DNA from: Temnothorax longispinosus
Taxonomy: Eukaryota; Arthropoda; Insecta; Hymenoptera; Formicidae
Length of the DNA stretch: 64,000 nt
Assembly (NCBI RefSeq): GCF_030848805.1
Contig: NC_092361.1
Coordinates: forward strand, 682,001-746,000
Reading direction: 5' to 3'
A program made the position numbers and the translations under genes. The notes under the pieces were generated by a model that was not told the DNA's origin, did not search any database, and saw only the letters and a list, made by a program, of their open reading frames with translations. The stretch's first letter is position 1; every line of letters begins with the position of its first letter. Positions 23,501-36,528 of the stretch are shown here, one piece after another.

Positions 23501-26500
23501 TTATATAAACTTTTACAAACATTTTGTGTGTAAAATTTACCTAATAATTTATAGACAGTTAATAACATATCATTGGGATATAACATTTTCAAAATGTTTA
23601 CATTGTCGAGAAAAAAAAACAGAGCTCTTAATATCATATCACTGAACATCGTGCTTTTCGAGCTTTTTATTAAATACGTACAATAGCATATTTTTGTTAC
23701 ACTGCATATGTTTATACATATAAATAATTGATTATTGCTTTTAATATCTAGTTCTTATTTCTTTTTATTGCTTTTAATACTGCTATAAGTTTATGTCACA
23801 CTTTAAACATTTGCATTAATGTTCGGGAACCCGATGGAACAAAGTACAAAATGAAATAATATTACATCATCCGCTAGAAATGAGATTTATAGAAGCACGC
23901 GCAAAAATTATTCATTATCTTCACTATTGTCCGCAATTGTTACATCGCATGTATCGACGCCATTCAATCGACTGAGCAATCGTTCAAATCGATTGTTTCA
24001 CGCCAAAGCGTACACGCGATCAAACGAGTCCGATTGACAGCGGACAGAAATTGTTTGACGAACGGTCGATTACATCTGAATCAGAGTGGTACATTCGATG
24101 TTGACGCACTCATGCGTGTTGACCATCATTAACGCGCTCGACAGGCGATGTACACAGTTAAGTGCTCTGCTCTCGTATTTCTTAACGTATCACGCTTCTG
24201 TTATGCAATTTTCTTTAAATCTGAAATACGAAAAAAAAATCTGATTTTCTTTTGGGCCACCCGCGATGTAGGCATCGTTTATCTTTATTAAAATTTTGAC
24301 GCTGTTGGGATTCTATATATCCAGTTAAATAAGCAAAATCGAGTTGTGTGGGAAATCGGTGCAACGCATCGCTTAAATCTCTCGCGCCGAATATCGACAT
24401 CACGTCGAGGATTGAACGTCGATCGTCAGTCGCGTCATACGTATACTGGAGAAGTTAGCGTCCGATTACCGCACATATTACGCCCTGATTGCTCCTGACC
24501 CAATAATGCACGACCTTCGTGCATTCCGAATGCGCTGCTCTTACGACTGCGAATTGCATTTACAGACAGCCGAAGTCAGCACGATTATCGTTGCGCGTCG
24601 ATATGCGAAATCGAAATCTGCGTCTATCGTTAATCGTGTCACGGTCGTATGTATGCAATGACCAAAAGTTTCCAACCGATTTGCTTGATGATGAAAGACG
24701 GCATCGTGCACACGATCTGGAACAAAGTGGTTGTTACTCCACACAATCATTGTACAATTATTACACCACAGTTGTATATAATTTCTTTTTATTAAATATC
24801 TTCTGATATCTCCGCTCATGAAAGGAAAGACAAGATTTTTAATAGAAAATAACGTTATAAATCTTATAAATTGTTATAACGTTGTTGAATATTGGTAACG
24901 TATAGTTATGTTATACATATAGAAAACGGGAGCGATCATTAGCGTATATCGTTAGTGTATTGTTATCCATTACGTTTCTCGTTTCTAAGCGCGATCAGTT
25001 GGCGATCGCAATTTCGCACTACTATATGCCTACATCGTCGTACTTTGAATTGTCCCGTGACGCTATACGTTAGAATGACTCGGGCGTTAGTTGTCTATAG
25101 CGTTTAGAGATTTTACGTTACGGCATCGTTACGGGGTTATAATGATGTCGACTGCGTTTCCCGCGTAGTCAACGTGAGTTGGCGCGATCGCGGAGTAATG
25201 AAGTACCGTATTATACCGCTAGACTGAACAGCCCGTCATCCCGTAACCTCGTTTCTAATAAGCGGCGAGTATTTATCAAATTAGCGTCACAGGTAACTTC
25301 GATAACTGCCTCAATACAAAGCGCGATATTGCTGCGACAATGAGTTCCCCCGAACTCCTGTCAAAGAGCTATTATATCTGATACAAACTTATGCAATGCA
25401 AGTAATCACTTTGTCTACTTTATCAGTAATATTGACATTGCTTAAAATAGAATCTATCGAGTTTATATTATGACTAATATAAAAATATCAGTCACAAAGA
25501 AGTATTGGAAATTCATTTAATTCTATAATGTACACTGTACAGATAAGATACTTATTAATCGATAGTACCATGATTATCATTCTTTCTGTAAACGAAAAAA
25601 ATATGAAACAACAAAAGAAGTTGGCAGTAACATTGCGAGTTAATAGTTGATTATGAATATTAGTATTAACAATTATTAATAATATAATATAATTTAACGT
25701 AATGTAATATAATATATATTAATATAATTTATTTAAATGAAAATAATTGCAAATATTGAAAATATTACAAATTTGAAGTTTTAATGAAAACATGTGTTTA
25801 TTATAAAGATGTGATATTTATAAATTCTTTTTCCTTATTTCCTTATTTTCTTTATAAAGCCTGATATACATGTAATATGTATCATGCCTCATGGGGCTTA
25901 TACATATGTAAATTTGTCCTGATTGCCATATTAAGTCAAAGGGTATTGTGTTTTCTCTTGAATTATAATATTATATAGCATCGGTCTATGTGCACAATCT
26001 TGATTCCCGGTCTTGCCATTGTTCGTAGTTGAGTCACGTAATAATATAACGGATCGCCCGGTCTTGAAAAATGCAACACGCATTTGGCGGTGCCTTTTAC
26101 GAAAGAATTTGCGGATATAGCGAGTGCATCAGCGTATCAAATATACAAGGTGCTCCTGAACTATGCCGCGTACCCCGTATAACGAGACGGCGGTATCCTT
26201 TATAAAATTCTGAGAGAAGCATTTGTAACCGCGCGATTCCGGCGTCTCGAGATTTCCTCGTTGGAACGCTCGAGTACTTCAGCAAACGTCAAGAAGAAAA
26301 TTGCTCACGCAGACTTTTACTTTGGCGTGTGCTATTAAAGCGTAATAAACTGCGAAAGCAGATCTATGCGTCGTTACAAAAATTTTCTGCAGATAGTAAT
26401 ATGTCGTTTTTTTGCAATTTGTTTGGAGTTTTGATAGTTTAACGGCTGTAACTTCCAGATACTTTTTTTTATTTTGATTAATTTAATAATAAAAGACATA

Positions 26501-27206
26501 GTGAATGGTTATTTACAATTTCTTGACGGAAAATAAATTTATTATTACTTTTGCAAGATCTCATGATAAGTTTTTATTAAATTAGGATTATTATTTTCTT
26601 TGATCTGTGGATTTTTTTAGTATATATGAACCTTATTAATATTTTTAGCAAAAATTTGATGACGGCATTCTTTTTAAAAATTTATTTTTAATATTACATC
26701 TGTTGGAGTAATTAAAATTCTAAATTAAAATTCTGCTGAAATATATAAAGTCTACTGAAAATAGAACACGGAACAGTATTTTGCAGCCTTATATTTTAAG
26801 TACTTATACTGCATTAAAATTCTTCTGTTCAAATATTTTACAATTTAAAAATTTTGATATTTTTTGTTAAAGGATTTATATTTTGTTAAAGGATTTTAAA
26901 TTAATAAAAAAACATTGAGAAAAAAGTGAAAGTCCTGCAATATTAATACACTATTCGTCGCAAATACTGATTAAATTAAATAAACTTATTCTAAATAATC
27001 GTAACGATTATTTTACTATAAAAACAATAGATATTTTTATAATAATAGAATACATTTTGCTGGCTTATCCACTAGAATACATAATTCTAGATTTTATAGA
27101 TATAGACATGACAAAACTTACAAAGAGGTTTGACAAAAGATCAGATCCATAAAAATGTTAATCATAACGATACATGAAAATATTGTTAAAAGCAATTTTT
27201 TTGCAG
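20598..27206. other. Non-coding block
   Basis: CpG-rich segments lie near 20640-20960, 21290-21720, 22480-23040, 24000-24560, 24920-25330 and 26040-26320, separated by AT-rich DNA. A weaker acceptor-plus-GT junction lies at 21881. Clustered G runs at 22605-22619 number only three. A small 10-bp inverted repeat pairs 24848-24857 with 24871-24880. A direct repeat of about 16 bases sits at about 26861 and 26881. Open frames stay below 100 codons and are unremarkable. Confidence 0.45.
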
Positions 27207-27284
27207 TTGTCTCATTGTGCTTTAAGCCTATCGGGCTATAAAGAGTTACGAATGGCGAGTTTAAATTACGCGGAAGGGCAGTTA
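27207..27284 (+). other. Candidate 78-nt in-frame exon
   Basis: A 3' splice site of seven T followed by GCAG ends at 27206, with a branch-point-like TTAATCATAAC about 40 bases upstream. A perfect GTAAGT donor starts at 27285. The enclosed 78 nt is divisible by three and only one frame is open, giving LSHCALSLSGYKELRMASLN and then YAEGQL. The same frame is open upstream from an ATG at 27174 and runs on past the donor to 27365. Composition rises from very AT-rich to balanced exactly here. I do not recognise the peptide. This is the best exon candidate in the window, possibly a cassette exon of the gene implied at 20482. It could be a pseudo-exon. Confidence 0.4.
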
Positions 27285-27621
27285 GTAAGTACTACGGTTA
27301 CTGCGTACGTAGCAGGGTCATCGATCACCACGTCCAGGGTCCTGCGTTCTTTATTCGCAGAATAAATGAGATTCATTATGACTCCACGTGTGCGTCAGTC
27401 CATAAAAAAGGGCACTGGCATTTTATTTATTAATACAGCGGTCAGTACGTCGCGAACAGAGAATACGTGATTTTTATCCGACCCTCATTCTCGATGCTTC
27501 CAAGTCACCGTTTGTCCCATAATGAACTCACTATCGTTCTCTGAGATCTATAATAGCCTACAAAACATCTAGATTGCATTATTTTTCGCTGTCTTTTTAT
27601 GCATGAAAGAACGGTTTTGCT
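27285..27621. other. Non-coding spacer
   Basis: The open frame of the preceding candidate exon continues to 27365. After it I see nothing until the foldback element. Confidence 0.5.
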
Positions 27622-27833
27622 GAAGTATCTAAAAATGTAGCTAGACACAGATCTGAAAATAATTTTGTTGCACCATTAAAATAATTATGTATAACACTCA
27701 AACTGATTGCTATATAAAATGTCAACATTTTTTACAGCATCATACTTCAGCGACCTACTATAATTATTTTGATGGTGCAACAAAATTATTTTTAGATCTG
27801 TATCTATAGCTAAATTTTTAGGTATAATACTTC
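27622..27833. mobile_element. 212-bp foldback element (MITE-like)
   Basis: The left arm, 27622-27687, and right arm, 27761-27833, are inverted copies. The inner 40 bases are close to identical, and the outer part differs by gaps of 4 and 2 bases and a few substitutions. The spacer is about 73 bp and contains another partial copy of the arm end, near 27748-27760. No coding capacity is present. It is best described as a short, somewhat decayed hairpin transposon; no target-site duplication was identified. Confidence 0.7.
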
Positions 27834-29287
27834 AAATATTAATGCGACAGATTATTATAGACAAAGAGAATGAATTCTTTGCTTTTTGCTTATTTTGATG
27901 AAATTTGAGATTATTATAAAGCTTGCTATGCATTTAGTTATAGTAATATTAGTTAAGTTAAATCTATCCAAGGATCTAATTTACTCCTATATTATTCGAA
28001 TTTTCTCGGATCTATCTATATTAAATTTCGATGAAACGCCGAGCCGAAATTTCTGCGTAACGAAGTATGTTAAATCGAGAGAAATATGTAGCGTGAAACT
28101 TGCCCTCCCCCTCTTTTTTTTTAGTTATTTTACATAATAGACAGGAAGACAGGGACGGCGTGATAGCGCTTTTGCACATTCTTATTTTACATTATCGGCA
28201 CGTCGATCGTTAAGTATGCTCGGGATAAAATTTAATCAATTACGTGAAAGTAAAGCGAGAAGAGAAACATTAAAACACAGATGGTAATTCCACCTACACT
28301 GCGCCCCTTTAATTTAACGAACATTCCTCGAGACAATTAGGAACTTTCGTTCTAAAACTTAGTTTTGACGCATGATGAATTAATCGGATTTTACTCATTA
28401 CCACGTTCTTAGGAATAATCACCGTGTCTACCATTTCTCAAAGTTTTTAATTATCTTTACGAAGGAAGGGTAATGTGGGAGAAGGACATGCGCGCACGTG
28501 CCTATGTATTCTGCAGCGTAAATACAGGACGAATTATTTTCCAAAATATGTGGTACAAAGTGCATTAACTTCTTATCGGTTTGCACTTTTCTAAGATATT
28601 AAAAAAAAATTAATTTATGAAAGATCAATGTAGATTTCTTTTAAGTTTATCATGCATAATATTTTTTCACTCTTGTGCCAGAATGGCGTACTTTCGTTGT
28701 CTTATTTAATTCATCGATATTACATCGAGCTAGAAAGAAAAACAGTGTTCATATGCTGCACAAGCCATGTGTATTAAAATTATAATTTTTAAAATATTAA
28801 GTTTTAATACTTTTCTTCAAACGCTTTTTCTAACATCAGTTGTTTAATACCAGAGATTGCGTCTTTGCGTACTATAAGTATATAAAATCATTTCATTAAT
28901 TTCTTGATAACTTTAAACGTCATTCGAACAGGAAATAGAAATTTTCTTCAGGCGTTTATTTCGCTCTAATATTGTACACTCGAAAAGTATATTTTACTTC
29001 TGCAAATCGCAATGGATATCTCGGTTGCCGAGATTAAACGACTTTTCTATTATCCGCTCGTTTATTCTTCTCTGAAGAAATGTACGGAAATCTTGAAACG
29101 GCCAGAATCAATTTGAAAGAAAATCTGGGTCTGTCGTTTCAAAACTGCTCTTCCTTCCTTTCCTTATAGCAATCATGTCTGGTGCATCGGTAATGGAAGC
29201 GTCGTTTTTCGGGTCCTTTCGCGAGAGAGCCGACATTGTCATCGAAAATCAAGCGTCGAATTCTTTCTACGTAGAGAAGAATACCGA

Positions 29288-29309
29288 AGCGAGAAAAGGA
29301 GAGAAAGAG

Positions 29310-29347
<38 letters not shown>

Positions 29348-29390
29348 AGAAAGAGACAGCGAGAGAGAACGAGGAAGAGAGAACGAAGGG
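29288..29390 (+). repeat. (GA)n-rich microsatellite
   Basis: A purine tract of about 100 bases with a pure GA core at 29313-29340. Frames through it encode Arg-Glu repeats on plus and Ser-Leu repeats on minus; both are artefacts of the repeat. Confidence 0.95.
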
Positions 29391-30385
29391 TAGAATCGTT
29401 TTACGCGCTACGCCAAAAGAAATAAGAATTTTTGCACGGTAAAGAAACGAAATTGAAATGCGACGCGGACGCGAACGGCTCGACAGCGACGCTCCACTCG
29501 ACGGAAACCCCACGGAATCTTGAAACGGCTAAAATATCGACACATCCGATACAGGCCGCGGATATATTTACCTGGTGCCCGGGTTACCGTTGCGCGTACT
29601 TTTTTTTACGATCGGTCGGTTCCCTGAATTTTTTACGGCTCTGGCATTTACATATCGGAATATCCCGCGAGCACTAGGCCGGATTGGACCGAAATAACTC
29701 TGGCTCGCGTCTAAATTCCGAGTCCGGCGCAAGCTGTTACGATCACAAATACGTTACGCGGATCTGTAATTGCTTCTTTTTAATGCAGTCGCGTTTTTTA
29801 TTCCGTTCACTAAGTTGACTCTTTAGTTTAATACACATTTGAAAAACAATAGTTTTTTTTTTAATTTTTCTAACGGATTTGTTTTGATCATCTTTATAGA
29901 AAGTTTTAGCTCAGTTTGGACTATACATATATGTATATTTTTTTTTTATTCTCTTTAGTCTTAGAACTTTTATTATCTTTGAATCTTTACTCGTATAACT
30001 TTTTCAAAATGTCAGCAAAACGTGCGATGTTTCAAAGACGGCGCGATTACGTGCCGTTTTTTCACGATAGAAGTATACCTGATTTCCATGTTTAGCATAG
30101 AAGAAAGATCACTCTAGACTTAGGGCGCATCTTCTTTTGTACTTTTGACCAAAGAAGAAGTTTTGCCGAAGGAAAAGCGCAAGGGACGGCTATTTTCCAT
30201 TGAAAATTGTAGCCACTAACCTTGTACATGCATATTTCATTCGAAACGGCGTAAGCCGCAGGCCAAGGGAGACATTTCTTCACTTCTTCTCAGCTTCGGA
30301 GCTAAGTCGCTCAAACTCGCCCGAACTTTGTCCGATTTAACCCTTCGCGGATTCAACTCTTTTGCACGCTTTTGCTTCTCTTTAT

Positions 30386-30408
30386 AGTTAAACTATCATA
30401 GTTTAACT
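30386..30408. repeat. 10-bp perfect hairpin with 3-nt loop
   Basis: AGTTAAACTA and its exact complement are separated by TCA. It is small and AT-rich, so chance is possible. Confidence 0.7.
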
Positions 30409-33400
30409 CTTAAATTCGTCTGTACGAGATATATCTTATAGCTATCGCATTATTTGTAAGTGACAAATTTTTTTGTGATTGGAAAAATATTTTATCATTC
30501 AACAGTAATTAATTAATAATACATGTAGGATATTTGAATTTTATATTTGTTTAATGATTATATTTGGTTACAAAAGCTATCTTAATTCCATTATGTCACA
30601 AAGATATATTCACGAAAAATATTCGCCAAGTATACGCCTTTCTTGAAACAGCTTGAGACGCTTCAACTTATTCTCATTTTACAGTATTACGTAGAAACTC
30701 ACATTTATTTTCAAACTTCCAAGACACTGCACTCGCGTTTAATGGCCACTGCTCCACATGGGTAGTGCTCCGCGCTTTAACTATTTTTATCTCTTTTAAA
30801 ATCCATTTATTTATTAGCTCACTTACGGAGCTTTAACTTTTGCTCTCATGCATATATTCTATATGTGCTTGAAGTAATGTACCGTTGGGTGTCGCGCGCA
30901 TGATTCATACCAGCGGCGTAGGAAGTTGCCGGTCGTAAGTGTGTCTGCTTTTACGGAACTCTATGGGGATCCACCCACTTCGGGTAGAGAATTTGTGAGA
31001 AATTGCCAGAATTCATTACCTCTGTGATTGCGTTCCCTCGCGACCGATCTCTTGCAGGCCCGTACCGCCGCGTTGAAGCACGGGGAACGGCCAATCAAAA
31101 TTCGCACGTGCCATCGTTGAGAATCGCGAGTTGATGCTCGCTCTTTCGCGTATGTTTTTTCGCCGCAGGAATAAAGTTTCTAGTCACGAGTCTCCCTTTT
31201 TTGCGACAGCACGTTTAGAAAGCTGCGTTATTGCGCGTGGTGGATTTGAAAAAAAAGGGCTTTATACCTCGGACGCACGTGCTTGCAGTAGTTCATCAAA
31301 ATACATGAAGCGCACGCTGAGCCGTTCTCTTCTCAACCGTAAATATTCTCTTTTGTATTTCGCCTCGCTATAATTAAACGAAATTCTTAAATCGCAGAAA
31401 TCACGCGAAACAAAAATAACGGTTAATAAGTAGTAAAAAATAAAACGATAAATTATATCATTAACTACTAATTCTCTCTCTTCCTCTCTCAATTGTGCCG
31501 TTGTAAAGTCGTTAGTTTTAAAGATATATGTACGTCCAAGTTGACCAATTTACAGAAGGCTTGTACTCTCGAATGTTCGGCCGCGACATTGTCGGTCAGC
31601 TTTGTTCTCCGCTCCGGAATTATTCCGTAATGCGAACTTGCGTTTAATTGCCTCGTCCACTGACGTTTGTCTCCGCCGACCTTAGAAACGTTACCGAACA
31701 AGCGATTAGCAGGCTCGTCGTGGTTCATGGACACGAACGTCCCGTTATAGTTTGCTTGCGATGGGTCACTCAGTAAGTGGTTGGTTTCCACGATGATTCG
31801 TAAGCTACATGACTAGCATATATCATTTGTAAAATTCATTGAAGGAATACATAAAATATTTTCACTCATAATTAATGGTGGTTTGATGTAGTGATTTATG
31901 TGAATGATTTTGAACACGAGCAAAAATTTGCCCGGACGTCATATTCCCTTGCATTATTATTTTCAATTTTTAATTAGATGTCTCGGAAATTAATTGTGAA
32001 ATTGAAACGACGATAGAATAAAGTCCACGTGATATTAAATGCAAAAGAAAGAATTTATGTAACTTATTTACCTGTCTTATTTACACATATCTATCTATCT
32101 TTTCTATTTGCAATAAATTTAATTTTTAATATGGTATAACTTTTATAATCATATTTTGGCTAAAAATTTATTAAAATGAAGAAATCTTTTTCGATACGAT
32201 CCTGGATACTGATATAAAATCTTTTAAAATCCGTAAATAATTGTCCTGTATATCGATATCTGTTTGTCGATTGTAATTGTTGCGTTATACGTTTACGTAA
32301 ACAATATCTATTAACGGACGTTACACATAAGGTTCACTGAAATACCTAAAATTCAGAGGTGCTCACCGCGGAGAAAATATCGTGTGCCGCCTGGGAACCT
32401 TTTATAACGGTGAAAATTGATAAAAAACAACGGCATTTTTACTGACGGCGGGAAGGAAAATGTGTATTTTAAGAGTCTTTTTCTTTTGCCTTTGAGCTAC
32501 GTCGCAAAGGGTAACCGCATCGATCGAGAGGAAGTGCGAGCGCAGTTACAGAAATTTCAGCACGCAAAGGTTGATCGACCTGCGGTTCCGCCTTACGTGA
32601 CGCGTTTCGCCGCAAGCGCGACCTCGAAACAAAAAGAGGAAACGGGGGGAGAGAGAAAAAAAAGAAATACGCGTAACGTTTTCTTTCTGTGCGGAGACAA
32701 AAGCTCCGTTTCCCCTCTAGACTCCGACGAACCGCCCGAAGGCTCCCAGCGAACCGCGTCAAGGGAAGCTACCGCTCTTCTCAACGCAATGTTGAAATTG
32801 TCGTCAAAGCTTCCTTATGCGACTAGGAGAGAATAAAATTGCTAACGACGCGCGTCTAGAACGTCTGGGCAATTCGTTATCACAAAACGTTTTAGGTTAC
32901 GAGTCGCGTGTAATTCATAAATTTGTAGGAGCTAAATAACAAAACTGATAAAAAGATTTTACAAATATGTTTGCCGAATGCGATAAGCGCAACGTAACGC
33001 ATAGTATAAATTAACGTCGGGCTATAGATCGCCGTAAATATAATTCCCATAAATATAGAAATATATGCAATTTAAATCGAAATAATCACGTCGAACGCAA
33101 TTATGCTGGGTATAATTGTGCCGCATAGCGGTATAATTATGCCGCGTGGGTGTGCATAATTGAATTCTGATTTCCGTTCGCTGTACATTTTGTAACGAGC
33201 GAATTATCTCCCGGTCGGTAATCCATTTTGGAAAATGCTCCGCAATTAGAGTGCTGCATGCCAAGTGGCGAAAAGTAAATCACGTCACGGGACTCGAAGT
33301 CCGAAGTTTCATCGCACGCGACGAAACGCGGGCTCGACCGCGATCTTCGATAGCGAGAGAGAGAGTAACTCTTTGTTTTTGCGCGCTCCTGGAGTACATC

Positions 33401-34053
33401 GTTACGGTAGCGGTGGGCAGAGGCTAACGGAAAAACGTTTTAATTTACCTGCGGCCGACGGCGCGGGGTGACGACGAAAAAACATCGGTGCGGTTTAATC
33501 AACGTAAATACCATCGACGACAAGCGGGGGTGAGGGGGGTAGTTTGCCGAGGCACTAAAAAAAAAAGCGCCAACGGGCCGCTTTACGTGGGACACCCTCG
33601 CGGAAAATCGAAGGAACGACACCCCGTACAATTTTTATCGTTTCGAATAGATTAGCCCGCCGTCTCGATTTTCCGGCTATTATGTCTCACGGTCCTTTTA
33701 ATTACTGTTACGGTAGCGCGGCCAGTTATTATCGTACGAATAATATCGTGGTTTTTTCGCGCAAGACCGTCGGAAGATACTTTGCGTCGTGATTTAGTCT
33801 CGTGTGTTATGCTAGAGAAAATAAACAAGCGGTTAAAGAGTTTAACAATCTACGGTCTCTTAATCCTTTGCATTTTTTTTCTACTCTTGTCTAGTGCGAG
33901 TTACATAAAATGTATTTTATTTTGTTACTTGCATTCAGGACATTTAGGTGATTCAAGTATATTGTTCTCCAATTCCTCCGAAGTAGCTCATGTAACTCAT
34001 GTTAAGTTACTCGAATGATGGTTGTTCGCGACGTAGGTACATATATAGGTACG

Positions 34054-34142
34054 TGTACAGTCGCCGCCAATGATTCCTTTCCTGGGATAAGGGGGAAACA
34101 TAAGAATACCTCAGGAAAGGAATCATTAGCGGCGACTGTACA
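34054..34142. repeat. Near-perfect 31-bp hairpin, 27-nt loop
   Basis: The arms, 34054-34084 and 34112-34142, pair over 31 bases with a single mismatch, and are balanced in GC, unlike most chance hairpins in the window. Total length of 89 nt fits a small structured RNA, a young miRNA-type precursor or the remains of a very short inverted-repeat element. I do not recognise either arm as a conserved insect miRNA. A near-perfect duplex is less typical of old miRNAs than of recent inverted duplications. A downstream minus-strand frame overlaps it by chance. Confidence 0.6.
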
Positions 34143-35167
34143 TACTGTATCATTAATTGTAAGATATTCTCCAAAATTTTTACAAAATTGATTGTTCGTC
34201 ATGATAGGAAATATTGAATCATTTGTAAAACAAAAAATTAGACCAATTTTTCCGTAAGATTACTATTTGGACACAATTGTTGTTCGATAAATTTTAATCC
34301 TGCTATATAATTGCTTAGCGAATAAGAAATGCAACTTTGTCGCGGACTTTTTCGAGTGTGCTGGGTGTCGACGCAAGTCAACATGATGATTACAGTATAC
34401 GCGACTTCCGGAAGCAGGGGAGAACAAGCAATGACCTTAGCAATCGACGTGGTCGAGCTCGCTTCCTCGATAACCGTCGCCGGACTGATAAACCTCGGAA
34501 TCGCAGAAAAGATTCCCCTCGATTCCTCGAAAAGATAAAGAATTCTTATCGATTTGTCAATATCGGAGATATTCGATACCGAGTAATTGATAAGGCCGCA
34601 TCTGAAATTGATCGTACGCTTAAGTTCAGATACAGAAGCGGTCAGTTATATTAACGAGGAGGAAGGTCGTCGACCGCGCGCGGTCATATCAAGATACGAA
34701 TAACGCGCACGCAGTTAAATTATAGTTATTCCAGATCGCGTAGAAGAAAATTGAAGAAAGAATATCTCTCCTGGCTTATCCCACTAATTACGGCAACGCA
34801 GTCGGGGATGATGTAATAAGAAAGTTGGAAATGGAGTGTACAGTTGGTCTTGATGAGAGAAAGCTTCTGCCGACCGGTAGTCGCGCAAACACGCTAGAAC
34901 ATCTTAATGAGTAAATAAATTATTCGCAACGCGATACAAACAGTAGTTTGCCGTACGAAATTTTAGAAAAAGGCAGATAAGCAACGGACACGAACCGTTA
35001 CTTGAAAAAGAATCCAACGATCAATATCTTCGTTTTGCCGAGAACGGCTGCAACTGCAACTGCATTTAGCCGTTCGTGTTAACGGTGATTATGGAAGTAA
35101 TATCCAGCATGGAATTATTAATAATTGATTCTAATTGTAAGATTAATCCTTAACTTTCCGAGACAGA
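34143..35167. other. Non-coding block
   Basis: A CpG-richer stretch at 34330-35080 has two overlapping plus-strand frames (69 and 105 codons) with charged, unrecognised sequence. Nothing else is seen. Confidence 0.45.
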
Positions 35168-35389
35168 AAAAAATAAAAAATTCATGAAAATTGTTCAATT
35201 TAGCATTAAATTAAATTTGCATTGCATTTTCGAATATCTTTCTTGCTGTCTCTAAAAGTAGTATATTGTTGCAAAAATATCAAATAAAAAATTTGATACT
35301 TTTAGAGACGGCAAGAAGGATATTTGAAAATGTAATGCAAATTAAATTTAATGCTAAATTGAACAATTTTTATGAATTTTTTATTTTTA
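35168..35389. mobile_element. 222-bp foldback element (MITE-like)
   Basis: The arms, 35168-35260 and 35297-35389, are 93 bases each, with about 7 mismatches and no gaps, around a 36-nt spacer. The DNA is AT-rich and has no open frame. The high arm identity implies recent formation or ongoing correction. As RNA it would fold into one long hairpin. Mobile origin is inferred from shape; no target-site duplication was recognised. Confidence 0.75.
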
Positions 35390-36528
35390 CAACACGTTAA
35401 TAGAAAAATAGAAAAATATTCAAATAACATATAACTCTAAAATTAGTGTTATTATATTCACATGTTACTCACATGTCATGTTATTTTATTCACATGTAAA
35501 TAAATTTCTATAGGTACTCGTTTACAGCGTTAATTCTCGAAATTATCAATTTAAGAATAAAGGACGGATTGTCGTATTTTTTCGATATTTTCGCAATCGA
35601 AATGTTACGCCGATCGAAATAGTTTTTATCGTGAATGTTTGAAAAGAAACGAAAAAGGGACGGGCTAATGGGAAATTCTGGGCGCACAACTGGCTTTTGC
35701 GGCGTCGCGCAACCATACAATGCCGGCGGGCGATTAGCCGGTCTTATCTTGCACTCGAGAGTGCTCCAAACTACCGACGCGAAAATGCGGTCGGCTCGCT
35801 ACGACGGTCCGGTTCTCCGGGGACGTATTTTCCGTTCACGAAAAGCCTCGGGAGGAGCGCGGAAAATGAGAAGCGGTGGCAGAGGCGACGAAGGCACGGC
35901 AGAGGAACTGTAACTGGTGGAACGGGACACTCGCGGAAAGTAAGACGAATAGAGTCGTGTTTCACGACAGAAAGGATCGGAGCGAGAGAAGGGGAACGAG
36001 GAGAGGGATACACGAGGAAAGGGATCGACGAAGCGGCCGGGAGGTGCTGGAAGGTGGGAGAAAACGACGTGCATTAACGATATGATGGACGGCGGACGCG
36101 GACTCTGTCTACCATATACCTTCATCGTAATGCGCGAAGAAGAGAACGAGCAGGAGGGGAACGCGCGTATCCATTTGACGCCCACGCGACGAGCTGCTTT
36201 CAGGAACGATACCACTCCGGAATAAGATGTATATATAAAGTAGATAAAGTATCCGTGAAAACTGGCGATCGATCCATCGCGGTGGTCGATCCGCGAAGCG
36301 GAGGAGCAAATTAATCTGCGAGCTAGGTTTATTCCGTTATAGCGTATTAAATAGAACATTATTTACAGGTTTCGAAATTTAATCCGTCGCCGTTAAAATT
36401 TGTCACGCGATCGTTTACGTATTCGATTTCCGCTCGGTCGATTGATTGGAGATTAATAATTCGCGCGGAATGAACTCTCGCCTCTCTTTTTTCCTCATGA
36501 TCAACGAATACGTACGTTTTCCATGCAG
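35390..36528. other. Non-coding block with purine-rich CpG island
   Basis: 35635-36080 is strongly purine-rich on the plus strand and CpG-rich. It produces the longest open frame in the window (minus strand, 35799-36359, 186 codons) as well as competing plus-strand frames. The 186-residue product is rich in Ser, Arg and Pro in a pattern that follows the base composition. I see no domain and do not call it a gene. Confidence 0.45.

Larger units (their letters stand above)
27834..34053. other. Non-coding block
   Basis: AT-rich parts alternate with CpG-rich parts at about 29020-29780, 30620-31340, 31490-31800, 32340-32880 and 33160-33770. Good acceptor-like tracts end at 28951 and 31056 without matching donors. 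A short direct repeat at about 33108-33145 has two copies of GGTATAATTRTGCCGC. Frames of up to 139 codons (32417-32836) are open together with opposite-strand frames and show no domain. Confidence 0.45.

Noticed and set aside
35799..36359. Longest open frame in the window (186 codons, minus strand)
   Set aside because: It lies in a purine-rich CpG island where several frames are open on both strands, has Ser/Arg/Pro-rich sequence that follows base composition, and shows no domain.
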